A stretch of 64,000 nt of DNA from CAVQBP01 sp963723205. GTDB taxonomy: Bacteria; Bacteroidota; Ignavibacteria; Ignavibacteriales; Ignavibacteriaceae. The DNA is taken from NCBI GenBank assembly GCA_963723205.1, contig CAVRQC010000044.1, forward strand, positions 134,981 to 198,980, written 5' to 3'. Each line of letters starts with the position of its first letter. Within the stretch, counting starts at the first letter, position 1. Both the position numbers and the translations under genes were made by a program. A model generated the notes under the pieces. The model did not search any database, was not told the DNA's origin, and worked only from the letters and a program-made list of their open reading frames with translations. Below, piece by piece: positions 1 to 8,516 of this stretch.

Positions 1-221
1 ATTTTATACTCGGTATTTTTATTGAAATATACTAGGATTCTGTCCAGTACAACTTTTATACTATCCGTATTCGGAAGTATATATGGAAGTCTGTATACTC
101 CTTCACCTTCCGCAACTCTATTTTCAGTTACTGATTTTGATTCACCTGTTCCCTCTTCTTTACAAGAAAAGATTAATAAAGGAAAAAGAACTAATACCAG
201 GATGATATTTTTTGTAAACAT
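1..221 (-). CDS. lipoprotein, N-terminal part only (cut by window edge)
   Basis: An open frame enters on the minus strand at an ATG at 221 and runs off the left edge after 73 codons. Residues 1-20 form a lipoprotein signal peptide: MFTKN, a hydrophobic core, then a lipobox ending LIFSC, so the mature protein should be lipid-anchored at Cys20. The visible mature part (from KEEGTGESKSV on) has no motif I can name with certainty. A stretch like VLDRILVYFNKNTEYK resembles the start of GH105/GH88-type unsaturated glucuronyl hydrolases, and the gene sits next to a pectinesterase and a GH105 gene, so a pectin-related role is likely but inferred. The opposite-strand frame here is a shadow. Confidence 0.6.
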   Translation of the reverse strand, partial: MFTKNIILVLVLFPLLIFSCKEEGTGESKSVTENRVAEGEGVYRLPYILPNTDSIKVVLDRILVYFNKNTEYK

Positions 222-314
222 TTTAAACCCCGCTTTTTAATATTACAATTAAATTTTAAATATTTACTTTAAATAAATTTAATCTTACTCTGACTAGTAA
301 ATACAAATCTATTT

Positions 315-1280
315 TTATTTTCCCGGAATCCAATCTCCGAAGATCTTTTTAATTGTGTATTCGTTTGCCTCTTTATCGGCAAGCTGATGAGACCAATCAA
401 CACGCTTGTCCGGCTGATATCCGGGGCCGGTATTTTTATACTCGGCATAATAAGCAGTTTTTTCATTCCCCGGATTGCCCCAATTATTCCAGCCCTCAGG
501 TTTAATTAAATCCGGAAGTTCGCATTTCAAAAACACAACATTTGAATATGGTCTCCATGGCCGGCCAAGATAATAAGAACTGTCAGGTGCATCCCCGGTT
601 ATATTACAGTTAATAAAAACAAAACCATACTTAGAATCTCTATCTGTTGATGCTGCAGTAATATAGCCCCCGCCTTTTTTACAAAAAATTTCACAGCTGT
701 CAAATACTGCTGTGGACCAACCGAAAATAAAATCAACCGTTCCTTCAATGTAACAATTATAATAATACTGCCTGCTTTTTTTTCCATGCGGGTAGAGTGT
801 ATCCTGAAATCCAAGAAAACGGCAATTAATAAATTCGGCTCTATCTCCTTCTATTCTTACAGCTACAGCCTGTCCCACAGGACCTGATGAATTTTCAAAT
901 GTCATGTTCTCTGCGGTGAAATCATTTCCAAATATAAAAAAGCTGGATGATCCGCTTGTTCCTATCTCCTCACCAAAAATATTTTTCTTTGCAGCATAAT
1001 TATCATAGGTCAGGATTGTACTATCAGCATTTTCTCCAATAAATTTTATAAGATCCTTGGAAGCAGGAAGGATTAATTTCTCTTTATAAATTCCATTTTT
1101 AATAAAGATAGTAGTAATCTTTTTTCTAAAATCAGGGACTGCATTGATTGCCTCCTGTACTGTTTTAAAATTCCCGCTTCCATCTTTTGCAACTACAAAA
1201 TCGTATTTGCCAGCGGCGGATAATTCTTTAACTGCAAGTAAAGATAATATTAGGATTGCTATAAAAGATTTAATTCTCAT
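315..1280 (-). CDS. pectinesterase (pectin methylesterase, CE8)
   Basis: 321 residues, normal length for the family. It removes methyl esters from homogalacturonan outside the cytoplasm. Residues 1-22 are a Sec signal peptide. The opening block YDFVVAKDGSGNFKTVQEAI (about 26-45) is typical. The catalytic set of the right-handed beta-helix is present: Gln137 in GQAVAVR, Asp160 in FQDTLY, Asp183 in GTVDFIFG and Arg240 in LGRPW. It has no T9SS sorting domain, so it is probably periplasmic. It lies beside the GH105 gene (opposite strand) and a propeller glycosidase, which together look like a small pectin-utilisation locus. Confidence 0.95.
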   Translation of the reverse strand: MRIKSFIAILILSLLAVKELSAAGKYDFVVAKDGSGNFKTVQEAINAVPDFRKKITTIFIKNGIYKEKLILPASKDLIKFIGENADSTILTYDNYAAKKNIFGEEIGTSGSSSFFIFGNDFTAENMTFENSSGPVGQAVAVRIEGDRAEFINCRFLGFQDTLYPHGKKSRQYYYNCYIEGTVDFIFGWSTAVFDSCEIFCKKGGGYITAASTDRDSKYGFVFINCNITGDAPDSSYYLGRPWRPYSNVVFLKCELPDLIKPEGWNNWGNPGNEKTAYYAEYKNTGPGYQPDKRVDWSHQLADKEANEYTIKKIFGDWIPGK

Positions 1281-1418
1281 AACATTACTGACTTATGATC
1301 TAATTTCTATTTCTAAAATAAAATATGATAAACCTTATTCCAAAGATTATATGTGTTTCATTAAAAATATATTGTTTGTATTTTTCTTTTCTTAAAATTT
1401 GGGAGAGATATTTGCAAT

Positions 1419-3209
1419 ATGAAAAAAATATTTTACTCTATTCTATTATTCTTTAGTATTTCACAATTAGTTTTTTGCCAATCAAATAATAAAATTAATA
1501 TTTCAGAAAGCTATTCCACAACACCATGGTCGATTCGTATGGTTGAATCCGAAATGAAAAGAAAACCGATTTATTTAAACTCGTGGGGTTATGTTGAAGG
1601 AACTTTTTTAAAAAGTGTTGAGGAATTGTGGAGAACAACAAACGAAAATAAATATTTTCAATACATTAAAAATTCTTTAGACGCAGGATTCAAATCAGAT
1701 GGTGGATTAAAAAGTTATAACTATTCGGATTATTCACTTGATGAAATTTGTGAAGGTAGAATTCTTCTGCTCATGTACAAAGAAGGATTAAATGAAACCA
1801 AATATCAGAATGCTATAGATACACTTAGGAGTCAACTGCGGCATCAACCGAGAACGTACGACGGCGGTTTTTGGCATAGGAATAATAGCTCAGGTCAATA
1901 CCCTCATCAAATGTGGTTAGACGGCATTTATATGGCAAACCCGTTTTACGCCGAATACGGATTACTGTTTAACGAACCAAAAGATTTCGATACTGTGCTC
2001 ACACAAATAACAGTTATGGAAGGACATGCGAGAGATAGTGTTACCGGGCTGCTATACCATGGCTGGGATGAACTTCATACCCAATCGTGGGCAGATCCCG
2101 TTACAGGATGTTCCCCATCATTTTGGGGTAGAGCCGATGGCTGGTACGCGATGGCAGTTGTAGATATTCTGGATTATCTGCCACAAGATTATTCCGGTAG
2201 AGATTCGGCAATCGCAATTATTAAGCGATTAGCAGAAGCGATAAAAAAGGTACAGGATCCAGTCTCAGGTGTGTGGTGGCAGGTTTTGGATCAGGGTAGT
2301 CGTGAAGGTAACTATTTGGAATCATCTTGCTCATGCATGTTTGTTTATGCACTTGCCAAATCAGTTAGACTTGGTTATATCGATAAGAGTTATTGGGATG
2401 TTGTTAAAAAAGGATATGCAGGAATATTGAATGAATTTATCTCCATTAATAGGGATAGTACAATTAATCTCAATCAAATTTGCTTAACTGCCGGCTTAGG
2501 TTTCGGCAGAGACGGGACCTTCGATTATTATGCAAATCAAACCACCATAACGTCTAATGACGGCAAAGCAACTGGTCCTTTCGTGCTCGCAAGTTTAGAA
2601 GTTGAAAAAGCGGGGCTTGTCGTACCTCCATTAAATTTTTCTGCAAAATTATCTAGTGAAGGTAAAGTTGTTTTAACCTGGAAAGACATGAGCTTTAACG
2701 CAAACTCTTTTGTAATTGAAAGAAAAAGAGAAAACGAAAATAATTTCCAACAAATTGTTGAAGTGCCTAAAGGTATTACTTCATATATAGATTCTACAGT
2801 AGATGGAATTAGCAGCTACTATTATAGAGCCAAAGCTGTTTTAGATTCTTCTGTTTCCGATTATTCTAATATCGATTCAGTAAATACAAATCCCTCGGAT
2901 ATAAATGAGAAAAATTTAAACAATCTTGATTTCAGACTTTTCCAAAATTATCCAAATCCATTTAATCCCGAAACAAAAATAAAATTTTCATTAAAGAAGG
3001 CTGGAAAAATAAAACTTTCGATATATGATATTTTGGGGAAAAAAATATCAACTCTCATTGACGGATATTTAACCAGCGGACTGCACTCAATAAATTTTAA
3101 GGCTTCAAATTTAAGTTCAGGAGTTTATTTTTATCGAATAGAATTTCATTCCGATAAATCAAATACTAATGATTTTAATGTTACAAAAAAAATGATTTTG
3201 TTGAGGTGA
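1419..3209 (+). CDS. GH105-type unsaturated rhamnogalacturonyl hydrolase with T9SS sorting domain
   Basis: 596 residues. Signal peptide at 1-20, then an (alpha/alpha)6-barrel catalytic domain to about residue 400. Family-type blocks are MWLDGIYMANPF (165-176, Asp168) and FWGRADGWYAM (235-245, Asp240), which match the GH88/GH105 active-site surroundings. A fibronectin-III-like module follows at about 405-490. A type A T9SS C-terminal domain follows at about 507-596, starting FQNYPNPFNPETK and ending KKMILLR. The enzyme would cleave the unsaturated sugar left by rhamnogalacturonan lyase; the T9SS domain means export to the cell surface. GGGAGA lies upstream of the ATG. GH88 activity is a possible alternative. 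Confidence 0.88.
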   Translation: MKKIFYSILLFFSISQLVFCQSNNKINISESYSTTPWSIRMVESEMKRKPIYLNSWGYVEGTFLKSVEELWRTTNENKYFQYIKNSLDAGFKSDGGLKSYNYSDYSLDEICEGRILLLMYKEGLNETKYQNAIDTLRSQLRHQPRTYDGGFWHRNNSSGQYPHQMWLDGIYMANPFYAEYGLLFNEPKDFDTVLTQITVMEGHARDSVTGLLYHGWDELHTQSWADPVTGCSPSFWGRADGWYAMAVVDILDYLPQDYSGRDSAIAIIKRLAEAIKKVQDPVSGVWWQVLDQGSREGNYLESSCSCMFVYALAKSVRLGYIDKSYWDVVKKGYAGILNEFISINRDSTINLNQICLTAGLGFGRDGTFDYYANQTTITSNDGKATGPFVLASLEVEKAGLVVPPLNFSAKLSSEGKVVLTWKDMSFNANSFVIERKRENENNFQQIVEVPKGITSYIDSTVDGISSYYYRAKAVLDSSVSDYSNIDSVNTNPSDINEKNLNNLDFRLFQNYPNPFNPETKIKFSLKKAGKIKLSIYDILGKKISTLIDGYLTSGLHSINFKASNLSSGVYFYRIEFHSDKSNTNDFNVTKKMILLR

Positions 3210-3293
3210 GGGAAATTTCATTGAACACCAACCTCCAAGGTTTTCTATGTAGTGGTGGCTTTGCCAAAAACCTTGTTTTTTTTATCTTGAAAA

Positions 3294-4388
3294 TTATTTT
3301 GTGCTAAGAGGAATTACCATATTCCATGTATAGCGATTACCATTTACAGTATTCCCGGTAGCTAAAAATACATAAGCTGCTTTTCCATTCTCCAAAAGGA
3401 TTTTGGGCCGTTCAGTGCTGTTCATTTTTCTATACTTGCCATCATCCCATAAAATATTTTTTGTGATAACAACAGGATTTGATTCGACTTTCCAGTGGAG
3501 TAAATCATCAGAGGCTGCAAAATATATTTCTTTGTTTGAATATTTTCTACCTGTATCAAGCATTAGTGCATAATACTTCCCGTCTTCATACCAGATAGTC
3601 GGATCTTCAGCATCTACTCCCATATTAAAAGGTTTATCTGATATTCTTTTGTATGGTCCTAAATAATTATCGGCAATTGCAACTGAAATTGCATGGTGCC
3701 GCAGCTTTGAAACTCCTTTATAAAAAAGCATAACCTTTCCATCGGGCAAAATAACAGGAGAAGCATTGCTGACAATTAAACTGTCCCATTTCCCTTTTCG
3801 TACATCCAATACCGGCTTATCAAATCTTTTCCAGGGACCGGATAAAGATTTGGATATTGCTAATCCTATCCTTTCATGATAGTGGGCATAAGTCACTAAC
3901 GCAGATTTATCTGAAGCCTGATGTTCAGGTGTCGGCATTTTTCCAGGGTATGTTGTCCCGGTATAGAACAGAAGATATGTATCCTTATACTTTTTAATAT
4001 CAGGATTGTGTGTCATTTTACCATCCCAATACTTTTCTCCCCTGGGAGGAAGAGCCACCCTTTTAAATTTATATGGTCCCTCGGGATTATCGGAAATTGC
4101 CAAAACTATTTCTGAATTTGTAAGCCAGTGCGGACCAAACTTTAATTGATGCGGCCACCTGGATGCAAACATGTAATAGCGCCCGTCATCACCCTTAATT
4201 ACCGAAGCGCCCCATATCCAGTAGCCACTCATCTTAAAGCCGCCATTTAAAGGAGCCGGGAGAAGTCTTTCGCGAAATTCTGCCGGACTATTTTCAGCTG
4301 TTATATTTTTCTTTTGTGATCTTACGGAAATTTGGAGTAAAAATAGTTGACTAAGAATTAATAGAAATATTAATTCTCTTCTTTGCAT
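3294..4388 (-). CDS. five-bladed beta-propeller glycoside hydrolase (GH43/GH117-like)
   Basis: 364 residues with a signal peptide at about 1-24. Repeated blade-like motifs are visible: WGASVIKGDDGRYYMFASRW, THNPDIKKYKDTYLLFYTGT, SNASPVILPDGKVMLFYKG and EDPTIWYEDGKYYALMLD. This alternation of DGxYYM/Y strands with acidic residues is typical of the GH43/GH117/GH32 clan. I cannot assign the exact family or substrate from the sequence. Its position in the pectin locus suggests an arabinan, galactan or similar side-chain substrate (inference). It ends 16 bases from the suhB start, so the two may be co-transcribed. Confidence 0.75.
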   Translation of the reverse strand: MQRRELIFLLILSQLFLLQISVRSQKKNITAENSPAEFRERLLPAPLNGGFKMSGYWIWGASVIKGDDGRYYMFASRWPHQLKFGPHWLTNSEIVLAISDNPEGPYKFKRVALPPRGEKYWDGKMTHNPDIKKYKDTYLLFYTGTTYPGKMPTPEHQASDKSALVTYAHYHERIGLAISKSLSGPWKRFDKPVLDVRKGKWDSLIVSNASPVILPDGKVMLFYKGVSKLRHHAISVAIADNYLGPYKRISDKPFNMGVDAEDPTIWYEDGKYYALMLDTGRKYSNKEIYFAASDDLLHWKVESNPVVITKNILWDDGKYRKMNSTERPKILLENGKAAYVFLATGNTVNGNRYTWNMVIPLSTK

Positions 4389-4404
4389 ATCTTACCTTTT
4401 TTAT

Positions 4405-5184
4405 TTAGAAAGGTTTGGAACTATTATTTATTATATCAATCAATTTTGAATGGATAACTTTATTAGAAGCAAGAATCCTTTTTGCATAAATATCAATCTC
4501 TTTTCCGCTAAAATCAGTAATAAAACCACCGGCTTCTTCTACAATTAACATTCCGGCGCAGATATCCCATGGATGAAGGAACAATTCCCAGAAGCCGTCA
4601 AAAACTCCTCTTGCTACATAACATAAATCTATAGCTGCCGAACCTAATCTCCTGATGGCCCTTGCTTTCCTTGTAAGTGCTGAGAATATCCCTAAAGCAT
4701 TCTCCGGATTATCGGCAATATTATATGGGAATCCCGTAACTAAAACACTATGGTTAATTTTTTCATTTAAACTTACTTTTATTCTCTCGGCGTTTGCATA
4801 TGCTCCATTCCCTTCTTCAGCAACATAAGCTATATTCTGCATAACATCATAAACCACCCCCATTATAGTTTTGCCGTTTTTTTGAAGTCCTATTGAGACG
4901 GAAAATATCGGGAGTCCATGAGCAAAATTAGTAGTGCCGTCTAATGGATCAACAACCCATAAATATTCAGAACTCGCTTTCTTCTCACCGCTTTCTTCTG
5001 CAAGTATATTATGTGTGGGATATTCCTTTTTTATGAAATCTATAATATGTTTCTCAGAAGCTTTATCTATTTCTGTTACCAGGTTGGTTTCATTAGACTT
5101 ATATTCTACTTTTAGCTTTTTTCCAAATCCTTCTCTGATTATTTCGCCTGCTTCTTTGGAAATGTTAATTAAATCTTGAATCAT
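4405..5184 (-). CDS. suhB: inositol-1-monophosphatase family protein
   Basis: 259 residues, full length. It hydrolyses inositol monophosphate or related sugar phosphates, with Mg2+. Metal-binding motifs are clear: LAEES at about 61-65, DPLDGTTNFAHG at 79-90, and WDICAGMLIVEEAGG near residue 205. It is cytoplasmic, with no signal peptide. It lies just upstream, on the same strand, of the propeller glycosidase gene. The exact substrate is unknown; inositol phosphatase, fructose-bisphosphatase-like and nucleotide-phosphatase activities all occur in this family. Confidence 0.93.
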   Translation of the reverse strand: MIQDLINISKEAGEIIREGFGKKLKVEYKSNETNLVTEIDKASEKHIIDFIKKEYPTHNILAEESGEKKASSEYLWVVDPLDGTTNFAHGLPIFSVSIGLQKNGKTIMGVVYDVMQNIAYVAEEGNGAYANAERIKVSLNEKINHSVLVTGFPYNIADNPENALGIFSALTRKARAIRRLGSAAIDLCYVARGVFDGFWELFLHPWDICAGMLIVEEAGGFITDFSGKEIDIYAKRILASNKVIHSKLIDIINNSSKPF

Positions 5185-5374
5185 AAAACTCCATGGCTAT
5201 TTTCTTATTAAAATTATGACTCTAAAAATAACCAATTTATTTGTTGGAAAAAAAGATGTATAAAACTTAAGGAATAATTACAATTTGATTTTAAAAGTAT
5301 AAAACTGCCATTTTTACTTTCCTTGAAAGCCGGAATGAATTTTGGTATATTTAGAAAATTTATTGGAGAAACAA

Positions 5375-7846
5375 TTGAACGAATTTAAAGAAATAGAACA
5401 CGAAAAAGGGAAAGATAATTCTATTGTAGACAGCATGCCTGAGGTGCTTCCTATTCTACCTTTAAGAGACATAGTAATTTTCCCGTATATGATCTTCCCG
5501 GTTTTGGTAGGAAGAGAACAGTCAATAAAAGCAGCTAATTATGCTTTGGATAACACAAGATATATATTTCTTGCTGCACAAAAAAAATCAAACATTGAAG
5601 ACCCCAAAAAGGATGATATTTATCTTGAGGGTACTATTGCTAAAATAGTCCAGATTTTAAAGCTTCCAAACGGCTTAATGAAAATTTTGGTTGATGGTTT
5701 ACTTCAGGGGAAAATTGTTGAGTTTACAAATAAAACTGAATTTTTTGAAGGAAAAATAGAAATTATTCTGCCGAAACTTGAAACTGATCATGAAATGAAT
5801 GCACTCGTCCGTCAAATGTCTCAGCTATTTAAAGACTATGTTAAAATCAGCCGCAATATTCCAAATGAAGCTTTAACTGCATTTGAAAATATTGAAGAAC
5901 CGGACAGGAAAGTATTTTATGTTGCAGCAAATATTAATCAATCTATTGATGTTAAGCAGGAGATATTAAAGAAAATTACTATTAAAGATCAATATTACGA
6001 AGTTGTCAAAGTATTGAATTCTGAAATTGACATTTTAAAAATAGAAAAAGAGATTGATAATAAAGTCCAGGAAAATATTACTAAAACACAGCGCAAGTTT
6101 ATTATCCAGGAACAAATAAAAATTCTGCAGGATGAGCTTGGAGATGAAGACGAAGCTTCCCCCGAATTTGTTAAGATGCGGGATCAGATCAAAAAAGCTA
6201 AAATGAGTGAAGAAGCTGAGAATAAAGCTCTGGAAGAATTGAATAAGCTCAAAAAAACTCCGCCAATGTCCCCTGAATCTACAGTGATTAGAAATTATCT
6301 CGATTGGCTGATTGATGTCCCATGGTCTGAAAGTACAAAAGATAATTTAACTATAAAACATGTTCAAAAAATTCTGGATGAAGATCATTTTGGCCTTGAA
6401 AAACCGAAAGAGAGAATTATTGAGCATATTGCCGTATTAAATCTGGTTAAACAAATGCGCGGGCAAATCCTTTGTTTTGTCGGCCCTCCGGGAGTCGGAA
6501 AAACTTCATTAGGTAAATCAATTGCAAGAGCGTTAGGCAGAAAATTCGTGAGAATCAGTTTAGGCGGTGTAAGAGATGAGGCTGAAATCAGAGGGCACCG
6601 GAGAACTTATATAGGCTCGATGCCTGGTAAAATTGTTCAGTCAATGAAAAAAGCCGGTACAATAAATCCGGTCATCCTTATGGATGAGATAGATAAAATG
6701 AGTATGGATTTTAGAGGCGATCCTTCATCAGCTATGCTTGAAGTTTTAGATCCGGAACAAAATCATACTTTTAATGATCATTATCTCGAAGTAGATTATG
6801 ATCTTTCCCAGGTTATGTTTATAACAACAGCTAATGTTCGTTATAATATTCCTCTTCCTCTTCAGGACAGAATGGAAATAATTGAACTTCCCGGATATTT
6901 GGAATATGATAAATTTGAAATCGCTAAACGTCATATAATTCCTAAACAATTAGAAAATCATGGACTAAAAAATAAAAATGTAGTTATTACAGACGAAGCA
7001 GTTAAAAGAATTATCAGCGAATATACCCGTGAAGCCGGCGTCAGAAATCTTGAGAGAGAACTTTCCTCTGTCTGCAGAAAGTTAGCCAGAGATATCGTTT
7101 TAAAAGAATCAACAAATGGCAAATCTAAAAAGGCAAAACAAAAGTTTATTGTTGATGAAGAAAAGATAGAAGAATATTTAAAGGTTCCTCGCTTCAGACA
7201 TAGACAGCATAGTAAAGAAAATCGTATAGGCAGTGTAACAGGTCTAGCCTGGACAAGTGTCGGCGGTGAACTCTTAAATGTAGATGTTGCTATAATGAAC
7301 GGTCCTGCCAAATTAACTTTAACCGGGCAGCTAGGAAATGTTATGAAAGAATCTGCCCAGGCTGCTCTAAGTTATCTAAGGGCAAAAGCCAAAGATTTTA
7401 ATTTAAGTACTGACTTCTTTAAGGGTAAAGAAATACATATTCATTTACCTGAAGGAGCTATTCCAAAGGATGGGCCTTCAGCAGGAATTACTATGGCAAT
7501 GGCACTGCTATCTGCTCTTAGTTCTAAACCTGCATCAAATAATATTGCAATGACAGGTGAAATAACACTTAGAGGTGAAGTTCTTCCGATTGGAGGATTG
7601 AATGAAAAACTCCTGGCTGCAAAAAGAAATGATATTCATACGGTATTAATCCCTGCCGAAAATGAAATCGATCTGAAAGAAATCTCTGATAGAGTTACCG
7701 AAGGATTAAAAATAATTCCCGTTAGTAAAATTGAAGATGCTGTACCGTATGTTTTCCCCGATCTTCATACAAAAGGTAAAAAAGCTAAAACTAATTCAAA
7801 GAAAATAAGTTCAAAGAAGAGAAGTAATTTGAAAAGAAAGCGATAG
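5375..7846 (+). CDS. lon: ATP-dependent Lon protease
   Basis: I choose the TTG at 5375 because GGAG at 5365-5368 gives a good 6-base spacing; the in-frame TTG at 5342 has no ribosome site. This gives 823 residues. The N-terminal LON domain opens with ILPLRDIVIFPYMIFPV. The AAA+ module has Walker A GPPGVGKT (about 370) and Walker B VILMDEID (about 433). The C-terminal serine protease domain carries the catalytic Ser in KDGPSAGIT (about 700) and Lys in GGLNEKLLAAKR (about 743). It degrades misfolded and regulatory proteins. A basic lysine-rich tail ends the protein. The next gene starts one base after its stop codon. Confidence 0.97.
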   Translation: MNEFKEIEHEKGKDNSIVDSMPEVLPILPLRDIVIFPYMIFPVLVGREQSIKAANYALDNTRYIFLAAQKKSNIEDPKKDDIYLEGTIAKIVQILKLPNGLMKILVDGLLQGKIVEFTNKTEFFEGKIEIILPKLETDHEMNALVRQMSQLFKDYVKISRNIPNEALTAFENIEEPDRKVFYVAANINQSIDVKQEILKKITIKDQYYEVVKVLNSEIDILKIEKEIDNKVQENITKTQRKFIIQEQIKILQDELGDEDEASPEFVKMRDQIKKAKMSEEAENKALEELNKLKKTPPMSPESTVIRNYLDWLIDVPWSESTKDNLTIKHVQKILDEDHFGLEKPKERIIEHIAVLNLVKQMRGQILCFVGPPGVGKTSLGKSIARALGRKFVRISLGGVRDEAEIRGHRRTYIGSMPGKIVQSMKKAGTINPVILMDEIDKMSMDFRGDPSSAMLEVLDPEQNHTFNDHYLEVDYDLSQVMFITTANVRYNIPLPLQDRMEIIELPGYLEYDKFEIAKRHIIPKQLENHGLKNKNVVITDEAVKRIISEYTREAGVRNLERELSSVCRKLARDIVLKESTNGKSKKAKQKFIVDEEKIEEYLKVPRFRHRQHSKENRIGSVTGLAWTSVGGELLNVDVAIMNGPAKLTLTGQLGNVMKESAQAALSYLRAKAKDFNLSTDFFKGKEIHIHLPEGAIPKDGPSAGITMAMALLSALSSKPASNNIAMTGEITLRGEVLPIGGLNEKLLAAKRNDIHTVLIPAENEIDLKEISDRVTEGLKIIPVSKIEDAVPYVFPDLHTKGKKAKTNSKKISSKKRSNLKRKR

Positions 7847-7847
7847 A

Positions 7848-8342
7848 TTGACGGAAACGATTGTTATAAATAATTCTCTTTCAACGGAAGAGAAATACAT
7901 TGAGCTATATAAGAAGCTTAGAAACTTATTAAATAAAAATGAAAATTTAATTTCCAATCTGGCAAATTTCACAGCATTATTAAAGCAGACTTTTGAAAAA
8001 ATAAGCTGGATCGGCTTTTATTTATTTGATGGTAAAGAGTTATATCTTGGTCCTTTCCAGGGAAAAGTTGCTTGTACGATAATCCGAATAGGCAAAGGCG
8101 TTTGCGGCACATCTGCTCAAAAGAAAGAGACTATTATTGTGCCGGATGTAAATCAATTTCCCGGACATATATTTTGCGATCCCGATTCAAAATCTGAAAT
8201 TGTTGTTCCGGTTTTAAAGAATGATAAATTATTCGGAGTACTTGATTTAGACAGCGGTTCATTTAATTCTTTTGATGAAACAGATAAAAACTACCTTGAA
8301 GATTTTGTACAATTTTTATCTGAAGAAATTATTAAAATATGA
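7848..8342 (+). CDS. GAF-domain free methionine-(R)-sulfoxide reductase
   Basis: 164 residues with a TTG start one base after the lon stop, so it is very probably translationally coupled to lon. A single GAF domain fills the protein. The family fingerprint is present: SWIGFYLF, LGPFQGKVACTIIRIGKGVC, the active-site Cys in GHIFCDPDSKSEIVVP, and GVLDLDSGSFNSFDE. fRMsr enzymes reduce free methionine-R-sulfoxide, using three cysteines as seen here (ACT, GVCG, IFCD). Pairing with Lon suggests a joint role in oxidised or damaged protein handling (inference). Confidence 0.9.
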   Translation: MTETIVINNSLSTEEKYIELYKKLRNLLNKNENLISNLANFTALLKQTFEKISWIGFYLFDGKELYLGPFQGKVACTIIRIGKGVCGTSAQKKETIIVPDVNQFPGHIFCDPDSKSEIVVPVLKNDKLFGVLDLDSGSFNSFDETDKNYLEDFVQFLSEEIIKI

Positions 8343-8516
8343 TTTGTCATTTATTAAGAATATTTTTGGTATGATCAGGTTTCGGTTAAAATTTTTGAAT
8401 TTTGAATTTTGACTTTTAAATTTCTGCATTCGTATATTTTTTTTCAATTAAAGACTTGAAGCAGATGCTGCCTTTGACAAAATTTTTAATTATTAATTGT
8501 TAATTGGTTAAACCTT

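Noticed and set aside
5342..5374. Upstream TTG start of lon
   Set aside because: No ribosome-binding site precedes it, while the TTG at 5375 has GGAG at six bases.
8343..8516. Small gene or riboswitch ahead of dnaX
   Set aside because: Only short repeats of TTTTGAA and AT-rich DNA; no conserved structure could be seen.
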